Shown: one piece after another, positions 11,148 to 21,473 of the stretch | Layout of the letters: each line of letters starts with the position of its first letter | Numbering within the stretch: position 1 is the first letter of the stretch | Assembly: GCA_026214975.1 (NCBI GenBank) | Contig: CM047810.1 | Location: 99,092,316 to 99,156,315, forward strand | Origin: Gentiana macrophylla | Lineage: Eukaryota > Streptophyta > Magnoliopsida > Gentianales > Gentianaceae | DNA: 64,000 nt | Direction: 5' to 3' | Notes under the pieces: generated by a model | What the model was told of the DNA's origin: nothing | Databases searched by the model: none | Seen by the model: only the letters and a program-made list of their open reading frames with translations | Program-made: the position numbers and the translations under genes

Positions 11148-11794
11148 CAAACGATGCCGGGGTTGGAGGCAACGTTTGCCGTCAACCAGGAATCTGATAC
11201 GACTTTTTGACACCCACGGCTTTTAGCTTTGGCTCCCGGCTCTTTTGGCTCATGGCTCATGGCTTTTAGCATGTGGCTCTTTCTTGTTTGTCGAAAAATC
11301 TTTTCAATTTTCTCCGATGATTGCAAACCTGCCTTACTTTTAGCACCATCCGATGGAGGGATCTGTCTGTCTTCACTATAGCACCGTCTTCATTGTAGAC
11401 GATGTCATAGATCTGCAATTTTTTTTATTTTTTTAATTGCATTATAAACGAAAGTGAATATAAATGGATGTCAAAGAATAGAGATGATGTTATATGACAT
11501 GAGAAAGACTAGAGCAACAACCACAATTTTTTATTTATTTTAAGACACAATCTGTGATGAATATATATATATATATATATATTTTTTTTTTTTATATTTT
11601 ATTTTATTTTTTTTGAGACGCAATATGCATGAAAGGAGAGGAATTATGTTCTGTATGCAACCATGACTAAAAAACTGGACGAACTGGACTTACAAAAAAA
11701 ATATTGGATTTGGATAAGAAGGATGAACTTTGATTTATTGATATTTAAATTAAAATAATGCAATGCACAAATAATTGAACGAATATTGAAAAAA
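11148..11794. other. Non-coding, with short GAGCC/GGCTC repeats and an (AT)n tract
   Basis: Around 11215-11280 there are several GGCTC and GGCTTTT repeats. An (AT)n microsatellite with a following T run occupies about 11562-11595. No coding block was recognised. Confidence 0.5.
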
Positions 11795-11935
11795 CAACCA
11801 ATGCATGTTTTTTTTTTCTGAAACGAAAAGAGAAAAACGGGAAGGGGATCGAACGCGGGCTCTCACTTGCAGCCAGTAGAAACCTGCGTGGTATTAACCA
11901 CAGGATGAGCCTTATCGCTCAACCAATGCATGTTT
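11795..11935 (-). mobile_element. tRNA-derived SINE with 16-bp target duplication
   Basis: The 16-mer CAACCAATGCATGTTT occurs at 11795-11810 and again at 11920-11935. Between them, on the minus strand, lies a body of about 109 bp. It contains a good RNA polymerase III B box (GTTCGATCC within CGCGTTCGATCCCC). About 60 bases upstream is an A-box-like TGGTTGAGCGATAAGG that overlaps the duplication. The body ends in an A-run. This is the structure expected of a short tRNA-derived SINE inserted by target-primed reverse transcription. The family is not assigned. Confidence 0.85.
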
Positions 11936-12841
11936 GATTCAGTCTTACTCAACCAAATTGATGAGAATGCAGACACGAAAATAGGGAAATTTATTTAAAA
12001 GGGTGCGCAGGTGATGATTCTGCTTAAAGGGGCTTTGACTGGAGTGATTCTGGTTAAAAGGGTTTGATTTTGTGTGTAAAATGAAGGGTTTTAGATGAAG
12101 AGTCCTTTAAAATGAAGAGAGGTTACTCGCTTTTAAATGAAGACCCCCACGAAAATATGCAAAAATGAGGATTTTTTTTTTTAAGTGAAAAAAAAAAAAT
12201 CGGGCAAAGTTCGCCAATATTAAAATAGTCCAACTGCCCATTTTTAGTCTCAATTTCAAATCGACTCCGTTCCGTTCCTATTCAACCACTTCGCCGCCGC
12301 CTGCCGTCGTGTTTTCTCCTTCGGCAGCAAAGGATTCCGATGTTTGAATCCATTTCCAGATTTGTTACACAAAACAATTTTTGATTTCATCACGAGTGCA
12401 AATGAAGAAAGAGCCATTGTTGGAGGGACGTGGGGAAATTTAGAAGTCTGCTGCAACATTTATGGAAAGCTCCATTGTAAGGCTAAGCTAGACTATAGGT
12501 CTCCGGCGATAAGATAGAAAGGGGTAGACTGGCGGAAGAGAGAAGAGGGCTGCCGGGCTAGGGGGTTCGTTATATAATGCTTTGTTGTTGTCCTGCATTT
12601 AGAACTCGGATACAGACATGGCTTCTTGATTATAATAAGATTCAGTCTTTTGCGGTGGGTTGGAGGTGAAGAAAGAAAACAGTGCCCTCCACTATGGATG
12701 GGAGGAGAAGACTTTGGTCGTTGCATCAACATGGAAGTCTATCAATTATGCTTATCCTATTTTACTTCCATAATACTATCTCTGAAGAGTGAAGTGTTTT
12801 GAATTTCTACAATTAATTTCTAGCTTAAGTTAAGGGGGAAA
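11936..12841. other. Leader/promoter region before the Cys-rich peptide gene; no other gene
   Basis: 12005-12150 has short G-rich repeats (GCTTAAAGGGG, GGTTAAAAGGG). 12255-12730 is richer in GC than its surroundings, and two minus-strand frames of 67 and 79 codons there show no recognisable domain. It could contain the promoter and 5' UTR of the gene at 12842; no TATA box was confidently placed. Confidence 0.4.
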
Positions 12842-13829
12842 ATGAAGACTTTTTATGTTCTCTTTGGTGTTCTTTGTGTCACTTTCGTCCTTTTTGTTTC
12901 CATGGCAGTAGCTGCAACCGAGGTACAAGACAACCCAAATGGTAATGCTTATTTTCAAAACTGCACCATGATTAATATTATGATTAATGTTGTAGAATTA
13001 GCTAGGTTGTGTCAATTTTGTTGTTGTAGCCTTGAAGGTTTGTAGCAACATTTTTTTTTTCATACAATTAAAAATGTTTTCTTGAAGAGATTGAGATGCT
13101 GCATATCAAACTCAATTCTATTGAAGAAGTCTTTGCTTTTGCTGGAAAGAGGACAAAAACTATTAGATTACAATTAAAGCAAACCCAGATTTTTATTGAA
13201 AATGAGTACTTAAGGTCAAGATTAATGTCTTTGATTCAAGGCCACCAAGAAAAGATATTAGAAGTCTTTATTGTTTCTACAGACTTTTTTTTTTTTCATT
13301 CAATAAATGTTGATGTGGGTTTGAGTTTGATTTGGAAGAAAATTGGTGCAATTACGTGAATTTGATGGTGGATTTGAGTATGATTTGGAATAAAATGTTG
13401 GCGTCATTGGGTTTTTTTATATTGTATCGGTTTTTTTGCTCTCTCAATTCTGTTTTTGGTTTCCAGTTCAGCTTTCCCCCCATGCTTTCTGGTGTTACAA
13501 GTTTTTATTGATGGAGCTATTTATTCAAGGATCTTTTATTCTCTATTTTGGAGGCTCATTGTACTGCATGCCACCCTTGGAAGCACTCTTCATCCTTGAT
13601 GAAGAGTGCAAACAGGTTGTGTCCCTTCCGTTCTCCTGAATTTTTTTCCTTTTTACTTTACATCTGGGCTCTATTGGCTTGTTGTGTGGTCTTTCAGGAG
13701 GAAGATTGCAGTGACATGTGTGGCTCTTCAGTAGTTTTAAAGGGATGTAGCAGTCTTTGCAGCAAGAGGAGGCATGGGCAAAGTGCTGCTGCTGCACACT
13801 CTCTTTTTGGTGTTTTTTTGTTCTTTTAG
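12842..13829 (+). CDS. Predicted small secreted cysteine-rich peptide, three exons
   Basis: A consistent three-exon model can be drawn. Exon 1, 12842-12941, starts MKTFYVLFGV and encodes a strongly hydrophobic N-terminus ending near SMAVAATEV, a likely secretory signal peptide of about 26 residues; it ends at donor G|GTAATG. Exon 2, 13554-13615, follows acceptor GGAG and ends at donor CAG|GTTGTG. Exon 3, 13698-13829, follows CTTTCAG. Phases match (1, then 0) with no stop, giving about 97 residues. The mature part has six cysteines spaced C-x13-C-x5-C-x3-C-x8-C-x3-C and ends with a basic then hydrophobic tail. The C-x5-C-x3-C spacing recalls defensin-like peptides, but the pattern is not a match I recognise. 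Function is unknown, and transcript support is needed to accept the model. Confidence 0.5.
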
Positions 13830-14349
13830 GGTGTTTCTTTTTGCCTTGTTTCTTTTTTGCCCTGTTGTTTCATTTTTGCCACATGCTGGTGGTATCTTTT
13901 TCATTCTTTAGGTAAGGGTCTTTACATGTAGTAGGTTATCTATAAAAAAAAATGACGCAGTGACACCATTAATGTGTCACATGGATGTATTAATGTGGAA
14001 CAAGCTTTCATGGTCATAAGTGCAGCAATCTTTTTTCCGAAAAGATTAGTAGGTTTCATGAAGGACATACATTATATATACAATTTCCAGACTCTTTTTA
14101 AAAAAAATAAGAGTCTGGAAATTGTCCGCAAAGCATATTAGAATAATATGTCAACCCTTCAAAAAACTGAAAATTTCTTATTTCTTCTCCAAATTTCTAT
14201 GCAAGAATGGGTTCACAAGAGATTTTCACCGGAATCAGTATGATGATTGATTGTTATATTTCAAGATTTAAGAAGACTCATCCAGCATAGAAAATCAGCA
14301 AGTGTATTGCTTAAATTGAAGGACCATAGAATATTTGTCGTTTTTTTTG
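13830..14349. other. Non-coding, contains a perfect 16-bp hairpin (14081-14124)
   Basis: CAATTTCCAGACTCTT (14081-14096) is followed after a 12-base A/T loop by its exact complement AAGAGTCTGGAAATTG (14109-14124). The rest is AT-rich with no coding block seen. Confidence 0.7.
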
Positions 14350-14660
14350 GTATACAAGTATGTCACTGCATAAAATGTTGATGTCACTGCATATTTGATT
14401 GCCGATGTCACTACATAAATTGTTGATGAAACGCATATTTGATTGCCGATGTCACTGCATAAATTGTTGAGGTCACTGCACATTTGATTGTCAATGTCAC
14501 TGCATAAATTATTGATGAAGCGCATATTTGATTGCCGATGTCACTGCATAAATTGTTGATGAAACATGTATGATTGCAGATGTCACTACATAAAATGTTG
14601 ATATCACTGCATATATGATTGCCTATGTCACTGCATAAAATGTTGATATCACGGGTCTCT
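14350..14660 (+). repeat. AT-rich minisatellite, about 44-bp unit, roughly 6-7 copies
   Basis: Units alternate GATGTCACTGCATAAATTGT and a related half such as GATGAAACGCATATTTGATT. The period is about 44-45 bp built from two half-units of about 22 bp. The shared core is GTCACTGCAT. Copies vary by point changes. Minus-strand frames across it are a by-product of the repeat. Confidence 0.85.
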
Positions 14661-14744
14661 TTTGCTTAAAAGGATGCCTGAGTTTTTTTTATTTTAGTAT
14701 GGATACCAACTCTAAGGTTCCTATTTAGATTCAATTGCCCAATC

Positions 14745-15930
14745 TTCATCGCGGTATCTTTGCATCGCGGTGTCACTTCATTGCGGTGTATCTGCATCGC
14801 GGTGGTCACTGCATCACAGTGACTTTGCATCGGTGTGGCCATTGTATCGATGTGGTCAATAGATTAAGGGTGGTCAATACATCACGATGGTCACTGTATT
14901 GGAGGTGTCTCTGCATTGCGGCGTCTCTGTATCGGGGGTGGTCACTGCATCACGGTGTCTCAGATCGGGATGGCCATTGCATCGCGGTGGTCACCGTGCG
15001 TCGCGTGTGTCTCTCGCGATCGGGGTGGTCATCGCGATTGCGGTGTCTCTGCGTCGGAGTGGCCATCAGATCGCGGTGTCTCTCGCATCACGACGTCTCT
15101 ACATTGATGTGTCTCGCATCGGGTGGGCATTGCATCATGGTGTCTCAGACGCGGTCTCTCAGATAGAGGTGTGGCCACCGCGATCGTGGTGTCTCTCAGA
15201 TCGGAGGTGGTCACTGCATCGCGGTGTCTCTACATTGAGGGTGGCCACTGCATCGCGGTGATCAATGGATCTGGGGTGGTCAATGCATCATGGTGTCACT
15301 TCATCAGGACATCTCTACATCAGGGGTGTCAATGCATCGCGGTGTCACTTCATCGAGGTGTCTTTGCACCGTGGTGTCTCTGCATCGGGGGTGGTCACTG
15401 CATTGTGTTGTCTCTGCATCGGGGGTGGTCACTGCATCACGGTATCTCTGCATCGGGGGTGGTCACTACATTGCGGTTTCTCTGCATCGCGGTGTCTCTG
15501 CATTACACTGTCACTTCATAGGTGTCACTTCATCGCGGTGTCTCTGCATCGGGATGGTCAATGCATCGCGATGGTCAATGCATCACGGTGGCCAATGCGA
15601 CGTGCGTCACGGTGGTCAATGCATCGTGGTGTCTCTGTATCGGGGGGTGGTCACTACATCGCGGTGGTCAATGCATCGGGGTGGTCACTGCTTCGGGGTG
15701 GTCACTGCATCGGGGCTGGTCAATGCATCGGGGTGGTCACTGCATCGCGGTGGTCAATGCATCATGATGGTCAATGTGTCGTGCGTTGCGGTGGTCAATG
15801 CGTCGTGATGGTCAATGCACCGCGGTGGTCAATGCAATAGGATGGTCAATGCATCGGGTTGGTCAATGCGTCGCGGTGGTCAATGAATCAGCGGTGGTCA
15901 TTGTATCGCGATGGTCAATACATCGGTTAA
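14745..15930 (+). repeat. CG-rich minisatellite, about 18-bp unit, roughly 60 copies
   Basis: About 1.2 kb of degenerate tandem repeats built from GGTGGTCACTGCATCGCG and variants (GTGTCTCTGCATCGGGG, GTGGTCAATGCATCGG). The unit is a multiple of three and lacks plus-strand stops in all frames. It therefore generates overlapping open frames of 60-190 codons with near-hexapeptide periodicity (HCITVSLHRGWSLHCG). These are most simply repeat artefacts. The density of CG is far above that of the surroundings. Confidence 0.9.
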
Positions 15931-16274
15931 AATTATAAAAAAAAAACAAAAAAAAAAACAAACAAACAATCTGTACAGCGCCTGAAAAGGAAGGGGAAAA
16001 AGAAAAGAAAAACATGAACAACGCATTTTTTTATAAATAATAATAATAATAATAATAATGAAAAAAAAAACCAATGCGGCAGTTTTTTGTTTTTTTTTTC
16101 TTTTTTTTCCATTAAGGGTATTTGAGTCTATCTATCTAATTTGTGTCCTTATAACCAAATAAGATTCCTTGGTGTCCTATTTGCCCAATTAAGTCTATTT
16201 TGTGTCCTTTTGGACCCTTGCCCCAAAAAAAAATTGGTTCTTTCATAAAATTTGGCGTTTCTCATTAGTGTTGT

Positions 16275-16530
16275 TGATAACTTTTATGAAATAGATGTTT
16301 TTTTGGGAAAACTTAATAATTTCATTGATAGAACAACCATATATATACACAAGTAGTAGAAAACTAACCACGAAGCCGCTTCCTAAAAATTAGGAAACAT
16401 GGGATCATGACTTTAACCAACAACAACTATCTAGTAATAGGAAACATGCGAAAATGGGAAATAACATGGCTGACATAGCCTTAGGTAATAAAACTTAATT
16501 AACATAATAATTGATTTAATTCTTCTAACA
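16275..16530 (-). repeat. 3' LTR of copia D
   Basis: 256 bp, TG...CA, nearly the same as 31469-31721. On the minus strand it is preceded by the polypurine tract AAGGGAGGGAA. The adjacent duplication GTTGT lies at 16270-16274. Confidence 0.92.
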
Positions 16531-16982
16531 TTCCCTCCCTTAATCTGAGCTGTCTGTTCAGATTACATCACACATTCCCAGCTTATCTCTAAGCTTCAGA
16601 AATTGATCCCTCTTCAGTCCTTTAGTCATAATGTCTGCCAATTAATTTTCACTTCTGCAATGCAACAACTCAATGATCCCTTCTTCACATAGATCCCTTA
16701 GAAAGTGATACTTCATATCTATGTTCTTGCTTCTGTTGTGTAAGACTGGATTCTTGGATAACTTAATGGTTGAACTCTGCTGAACTTGTCCTAAAACTTC
16801 CAGCAGTATTCTTAATCAGATCAGTTGACATGCACCATGTGCTGCTGCTACAAACTCTTCTTCTGTTGTGGATAGAGTGACTATTGGTTGCTTCTTTGAT
16901 GACCAGCTGATAGCACTTGTTCCATACATAAATACAAAACCAGAAGTACTCTTCATGTCATCAACATCTCATGCGTAAACAC
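16531..16982 (-). pseudogene. Copia D RNase H C-terminal part
   Basis: Minus-strand translation gives a copia RNase H tail: DVDDMKSTSGFVFMYGTSAI, SWSSKKQPIVTLSTTEEEFV, then HCRSEN and ADIMTKGLKRDQFLKLRDKL. Several stops are present. Upstream coding sequence (reverse transcriptase) is absent because copia F interrupts at 16983. Confidence 0.85.
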
Positions 16983-19672
16983 TGTAATACCCTACTCCCG
17001 ACCCTTAGGTCTACTGGGGTCATTCTATGAGGGGTTGTGAAGCTCTCGTCGCGACTTCGACTTCAATACGAAGACTAGAAATCCCAAAATAATCCACTAA
17101 ATCCACAATTTAACATATAAAAAAAATCCACAAGTTAATTTCCATTACAATATTGTTGGACAATCTTATTCAAAAACGAAAGAAAAATTACAAAGAAACG
17201 AATAACAACAAATTCGAATTACAATTGCAAAGGAAACGGAAAAAGGATATATGATCCGAGCCCTGTGTTGCACACAGTTTCCTTAAGACTAATTCGTCCC
17301 CTCACCTTCGTGTGCCGTGAGCTTCAGCGGGACGTTAATCTCCCAGGATAGACCGGATAGCAATGACAGGAAGCACAACGCCTTCAATTGTTTAAGAACC
17401 TTGTAGTTTGAACTCTCGCCATTCATGTAGAAAAAGTAAGAAGAAGCGCATTCTTTGGTGTGTAATAGATTGCAAAACCGAACCTTCATTGGAGCCTTTG
17501 AATCGAAGCTGCATTCGTAAGTGTCCGCAGGAGACGAGCGCCACTTACACAAGTTCAAGCCGAAATCCGGATGGATTTGCACCCCCTGCGCCCGCGGCGT
17601 AGAGAAAGGTTTATAAAGTTGGTAAATTCTTACCACTACACTAATACAACATCATATATATCTTTGGCTCTTTTCCTTCCTTCCTTCCAATGTGGGAGAA
17701 ATTGGTTTCTCCAATTTTCCTTTATTACTAACACTTTCCATTCACCACTTAGGCCCAATAGGCCCAATATGAAATATCATTTAAAATATCCATTTTAACC
17801 ATCATATTTCCAACAATCCCCCACATGAATGGAATAGTGTTTAAACCCTAGCAAAGGCTCTAAGAATGAAATTGAGAGTTCAAGCGGTAGATCAATGCAT
17901 AGGATAGGTAGGTGTGACCTTTGAACCTTCCTTGATTAAATATGTGTACTTTCTTGGTTGACTAGTAGACGCGATGTCCTTGAACTATTCTCGCCGTTGG
18001 TGTAAACGATGACATATTTACCACAATGCATCTACCTATTAACATAGGTTCTTGCGGTTATGTCCATTTTGGCCGTGGACATCTGCCTGGTTCAGTAAGA
18101 GTTTCTAAGAATTGCGCCCTCACAATTCCCTTTGAAGCGCCCCTTTCTCTCTTACATAGGTGATTCTATAATTCGAGTTTTCTCAAAATATTCTTCTTAC
18201 ACAAATCATTAAAAACTCTTCTGTGAGCTTATCCTCGTTCAATCTCACTGTTTCTTCATCTTAGGAATGAGCTTGAGGGTTACCCCCCACAGTGACTTCA
18301 CTTCGGCAATTAGGTTTTCCCATTGAACCAAGATCTTGGGATCTCCAATCTACAAGGTTGGGTTTTCCTTCGCAAAAGTTTTATTCCATGGGCTTTAGTC
18401 CCATTCCTCTTGATGATTTAGCAACTACCTCTTTATTTAACTCTTTGGTTAGCGGATCCGCAAGATTATCCTCTGACTTAACATAGTCTAAGGTAATCGT
18501 ACCAGTTGAGAGTAGTTGTCTAATGGAATTATGTCTTCGGCGTATGTGCCTAGACTTACCATTGTACATTATATTCTGTGCTCTTCAAATCGTTGATTGA
18601 CTGTCACAGTGAATACACATTCCTGGCAATCGCTTCGCCATTGAGGAATATCCTCAGGAATTGATGCAACCATTCTCGCCTCTTCCCACATTTATCCAAT
18701 GCCACAAACTCGATTCCATTGTGGATCCGGTTTATCACGGTTTGTTTGGAATATTTCCAAGACACGGCTCAACCACCTAACGTGAATACAAAGCCACTTG
18801 TGGATTTTGAATCCTTTGAATCAAATCCAATTTGCATCAAGATATCATTCTATAACAATTGGTTCTCTTGTATAGTGAAGGCCATACTTACGAGTATATC
18901 TTAAGTATCTCAAGAACCTCATTATAGCTTTCCAATGTTCATGAATCGGATTACTAGTATATCTACTTAGCTTGCCAACAAATGTAAGCGATATATCCGG
19001 TCTAGTACAACTCATTAAGTACATTAGACTTCCAATGATCCTTGCGTACTCTAATTGAGATACACCCTCACCTTTATTTTTGAACAAAGGTTGACTTTGA
19101 TCTATTGGAGTTCTAGCTTCATTTGAGTCATCTTTATTGAATTTTTCCAGGATTTTATCAATATAATTAGATTGACTCAAAATGAGACCATTAGAATTTC
19201 TTGTAATTCTAATTCCCAATATCATCTCTGCTAAACCCATATCTTTCATTTCAAATCAAGCGTTTAACATATCTTTGGTAGATTTGATCATCTTATCATT
19301 ACTACCAACTATCAAAGATGTCATCCACATAAAGACATAAGATGACATAGCCATCTTTTGTTTCTTTCATGTAAATACATTTATCACATTCATTGGTTTT
19401 GAACCCTTTTTCAAGTATAACATGATCAAACTTTTGATGCCATTGTTTTGGTGCTTGTTTTAAGCCATATAATGACTTAACCAATTTACACACTTTCTTA
19501 TCTTGTCTGGACTAGAAAAACCTCAAAGTTGTTCCATGTAGATTTCTTCTTCTAAATCTCCGGTTTAAGAAAGCGGTTTCACATCCATTTGATGTACTTC
19601 TAAATTACGCAAAGCGGCTATAGCAAGTACCATCCTAATGGAAGTTATTCTTGTCACTGTAGAATAGGCATC
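16983..19672 (-). mobile_element. Ty1/copia element F, 5'-truncated, inside copia D
   Basis: One LTR lies at 16983-17815 (833 bp; minus-strand start TGTTGGAAATATGATGG, end TAGGGTATTACA). On the minus strand it is preceded by a GTGGGGGAT tract. Upstream on the minus strand come about 500 bp of 3' UTR, then RNase H and reverse transcriptase. There is no second LTR, gag, protease or integrase. The sequence runs directly into the integrase of D near 19672, so the 5' half of F and the RT of D were lost together. Confidence 0.8.
18381..19672 (-). pseudogene. Copia F reverse transcriptase and RNase H
   Basis: Reading on the minus strand: MDVKTAF-like RT start near 19590, KKVCKLVKSLYGLKQAPKQW and the catalytic LYVDD (19302-19493), [15 protein letters not shown], then [18 protein letters not shown] (18845-19249). 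RNase H ends with MYNGKSRHIRRRHNSIRQLL and DPLTKELNKEV (18381-18569). These motifs are typical of the TNT1-94-like copia pol family. Frameshifts and stops separate the blocks. Confidence 0.88.
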
Positions 19673-20356
19673 TGTTCAAAATATGCACACTCCAACTTAC
19701 ACCTTCATGCAAGAATCTCTTTGGAACATTTCCATATGCAAGAATGCTTCTTACCATATTCAGGATAGTCATATTCTTCCTCTCAGATACACCATTTTGC
19801 TGTGGTGTATAGGCTGCTGTCAACTCCCTTCCGATTCCATTACTGGTACAGAATTCTTCAAACTCTGCTGAGCAAAATTCTCCTCCTCTATCTGTTCTCA
19901 GACTATTGACATTTTGACATGTCTCTTTTTCTCTTAGCAATTTGAAGTTCTTGAATGCTTTCAATGCTTCAGATTTTTCTTACAAGAATTCAACCCAAGT
20001 TTTTCTGGAAAAATCACCAGTAAATGTAATGAAGTACCTTTTACCTCCATTTGATGATGGATTGATTGGGCCACATAAATCAGAATGGATAGTTCCAACA
20101 CTTGTTTTGCCCTCCAAGACTTTCCTTTTTGAAAAGGATGTCTATGTTGCTTTCCTTTAGTGCACTCTTCACATACTTGCTGAGGAGTCTGAATCTAAAT
20201 AAGCCCTTTAACCATTTCTTTCTGCTGAAGAGTTTTCAAACCACCAAAATTGAGATGTTCATATCTGTAATACCATAACCAAGATGCATCTTTCAATTCT
20301 ACCATAAGACATGCTTGTGGCTCCTTAATTTCCAAAGGAAACAATCTGTTGGCATT
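19673..20356 (-). pseudogene. Copia D GAG-pre-integrase and integrase
   Basis: Minus-strand blocks include RLFPLEIK and WLWYYRYEHLNFGGLKTL (GAG-pre-integrase). A C-x2-C piece (CEECTKGKQHRHPF) and integrase core motifs follow (SLRTDRGGEFCSAEFEEFC; ELTAAYTPQQNGVSERKN). The block breaks off after SWSVHILNR at about 19672. There are several stops. The 5' edge is the insertion site of gypsy C (duplication GCATT, 20352-20356). Confidence 0.88.
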
Positions 20357-21421
20357 TGATGAGAGATAAATTTATGATCATTATTATGACATTTCGCCCC
20401 ATTTCTGATACCATTTTGAGCATTATTATATCAAATCAAGTCATAAATACTAAGTTTTATCTAAATATGTAAGTAGTAGTTATTATATAAATTATCGTAT
20501 TTTTATAAGTTTTTGTTAGTTTTGTACCGGTTTTAGTGACCGGAGTGTCGTGTCTGCATTTACGTGGGTATTTTACGCTTTATTTCTTTGCGTAATCCTA
20601 AGATGAACTGAAATCCCGAGTATAGACACTTTTTGAAGTCAATTCGAGTCGTTGGAAGAAAGTTATAAAGCGTCACTAAGTCAAATGATCAAAGGGTTAA
20701 TCGTTTCTTAAGAATGAAAATCCCGAGTATCGATGGGAATTGCCTATCAAAACGGCATTTTCTGAAGAAGTGGCCTTAATGAAAGTCGTAGATCTTCATA
20801 TAAACGTTCCGATGCACTTTGAATCACGTCAATTGGACTTCTAGAACTCAAGATATGAAACGTCACTAGATCAAGTGATCAATCCCGAAAACGACACGTA
20901 TTGGGAATGGCTCGTCAAAACGACGTTTTCAGAGAAAGTGTTCTTCGTAAAAGTTGAAGATCTTTGTATAAGCTTTCCAATGCAATTTAAATTATGAAGA
21001 TTGGAGTTCTACAACTTAAACAGTGATCAAGTGGCTAATCGATTTGGGTTGATAAAAATCCCGAAATAGCTTCGGAGGAACACGAGGTAATCAAGAAGGC
21101 GTTTTCTGGAGAAGAGTCCTTCATGAAAGTTGTAGAGTTTCTCGAGACCTTAATTTTGGCATTTCGTTTGCAATTTTTAGAGGTCTACAACTCAAGTTAC
21201 GAATTTTAGAAGTTTAATATATAATTATATACATACGCACATGCAAGCACATGCATTCGAAATAATTAGCAATGATGATTCCGGACCGGTCCGGCTCATT
21301 CAAGGACCGGTCCGGCTCCCCCAAATTTTCCTATATAAGGACACCTTTAGTGAATAAAGCAATTGCCCCTCTTCTTTCCCTCTTTCTCGTTCCTTTCTTC
21401 TTTGTTTTTTTGCATACACTT

Positions 21422-21473
<52 letters not shown>

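Larger units (their letters stand above)
10592..16224. mobile_element. Candidate Mutator-like (Pack-MULE-like) element, 5.6 kb, non-autonomous
   Basis: The left end (10592-10702) and the reverse complement of the right end (16116-16224) align without large gaps over about 110 bp. Both start GGG, share AAGGAC near position 17, and share ATTATAAGGACACA / GTTATAAGGACACA near position 72. Long imperfect terminal repeats beginning GGG are typical of Mutator-like elements. The flanks are ATAAAAAAA and AAAAAAAAA, an 8-of-9 match but low complexity, so the 9-bp duplication is weak. No transposase was found inside. The interior holds a SINE, a Cys-rich peptide gene model, a hairpin, two minisatellites and an (AAT)n tract near 16037-16060. 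Old local duplication is the alternative reading. Confidence 0.5.

Noticed and set aside
12256..12732. Minus-strand frames of 67 and 79 codons
   Set aside because: No domain, signal peptide, splice support or conservation that I can see.
14081..14124. Hairpin as the 3' end of a Helitron
   Set aside because: No CTRR-type terminus follows within a few bases and no matching TC start or Rep/helicase sequence was seen.
14735..15840. Long overlapping plus-strand open frames (up to 191 codons)
   Set aside because: They coincide exactly with the 18-bp minisatellite, occur in all three frames and show only repeat-derived peptide periodicity, so they are treated as artefacts.
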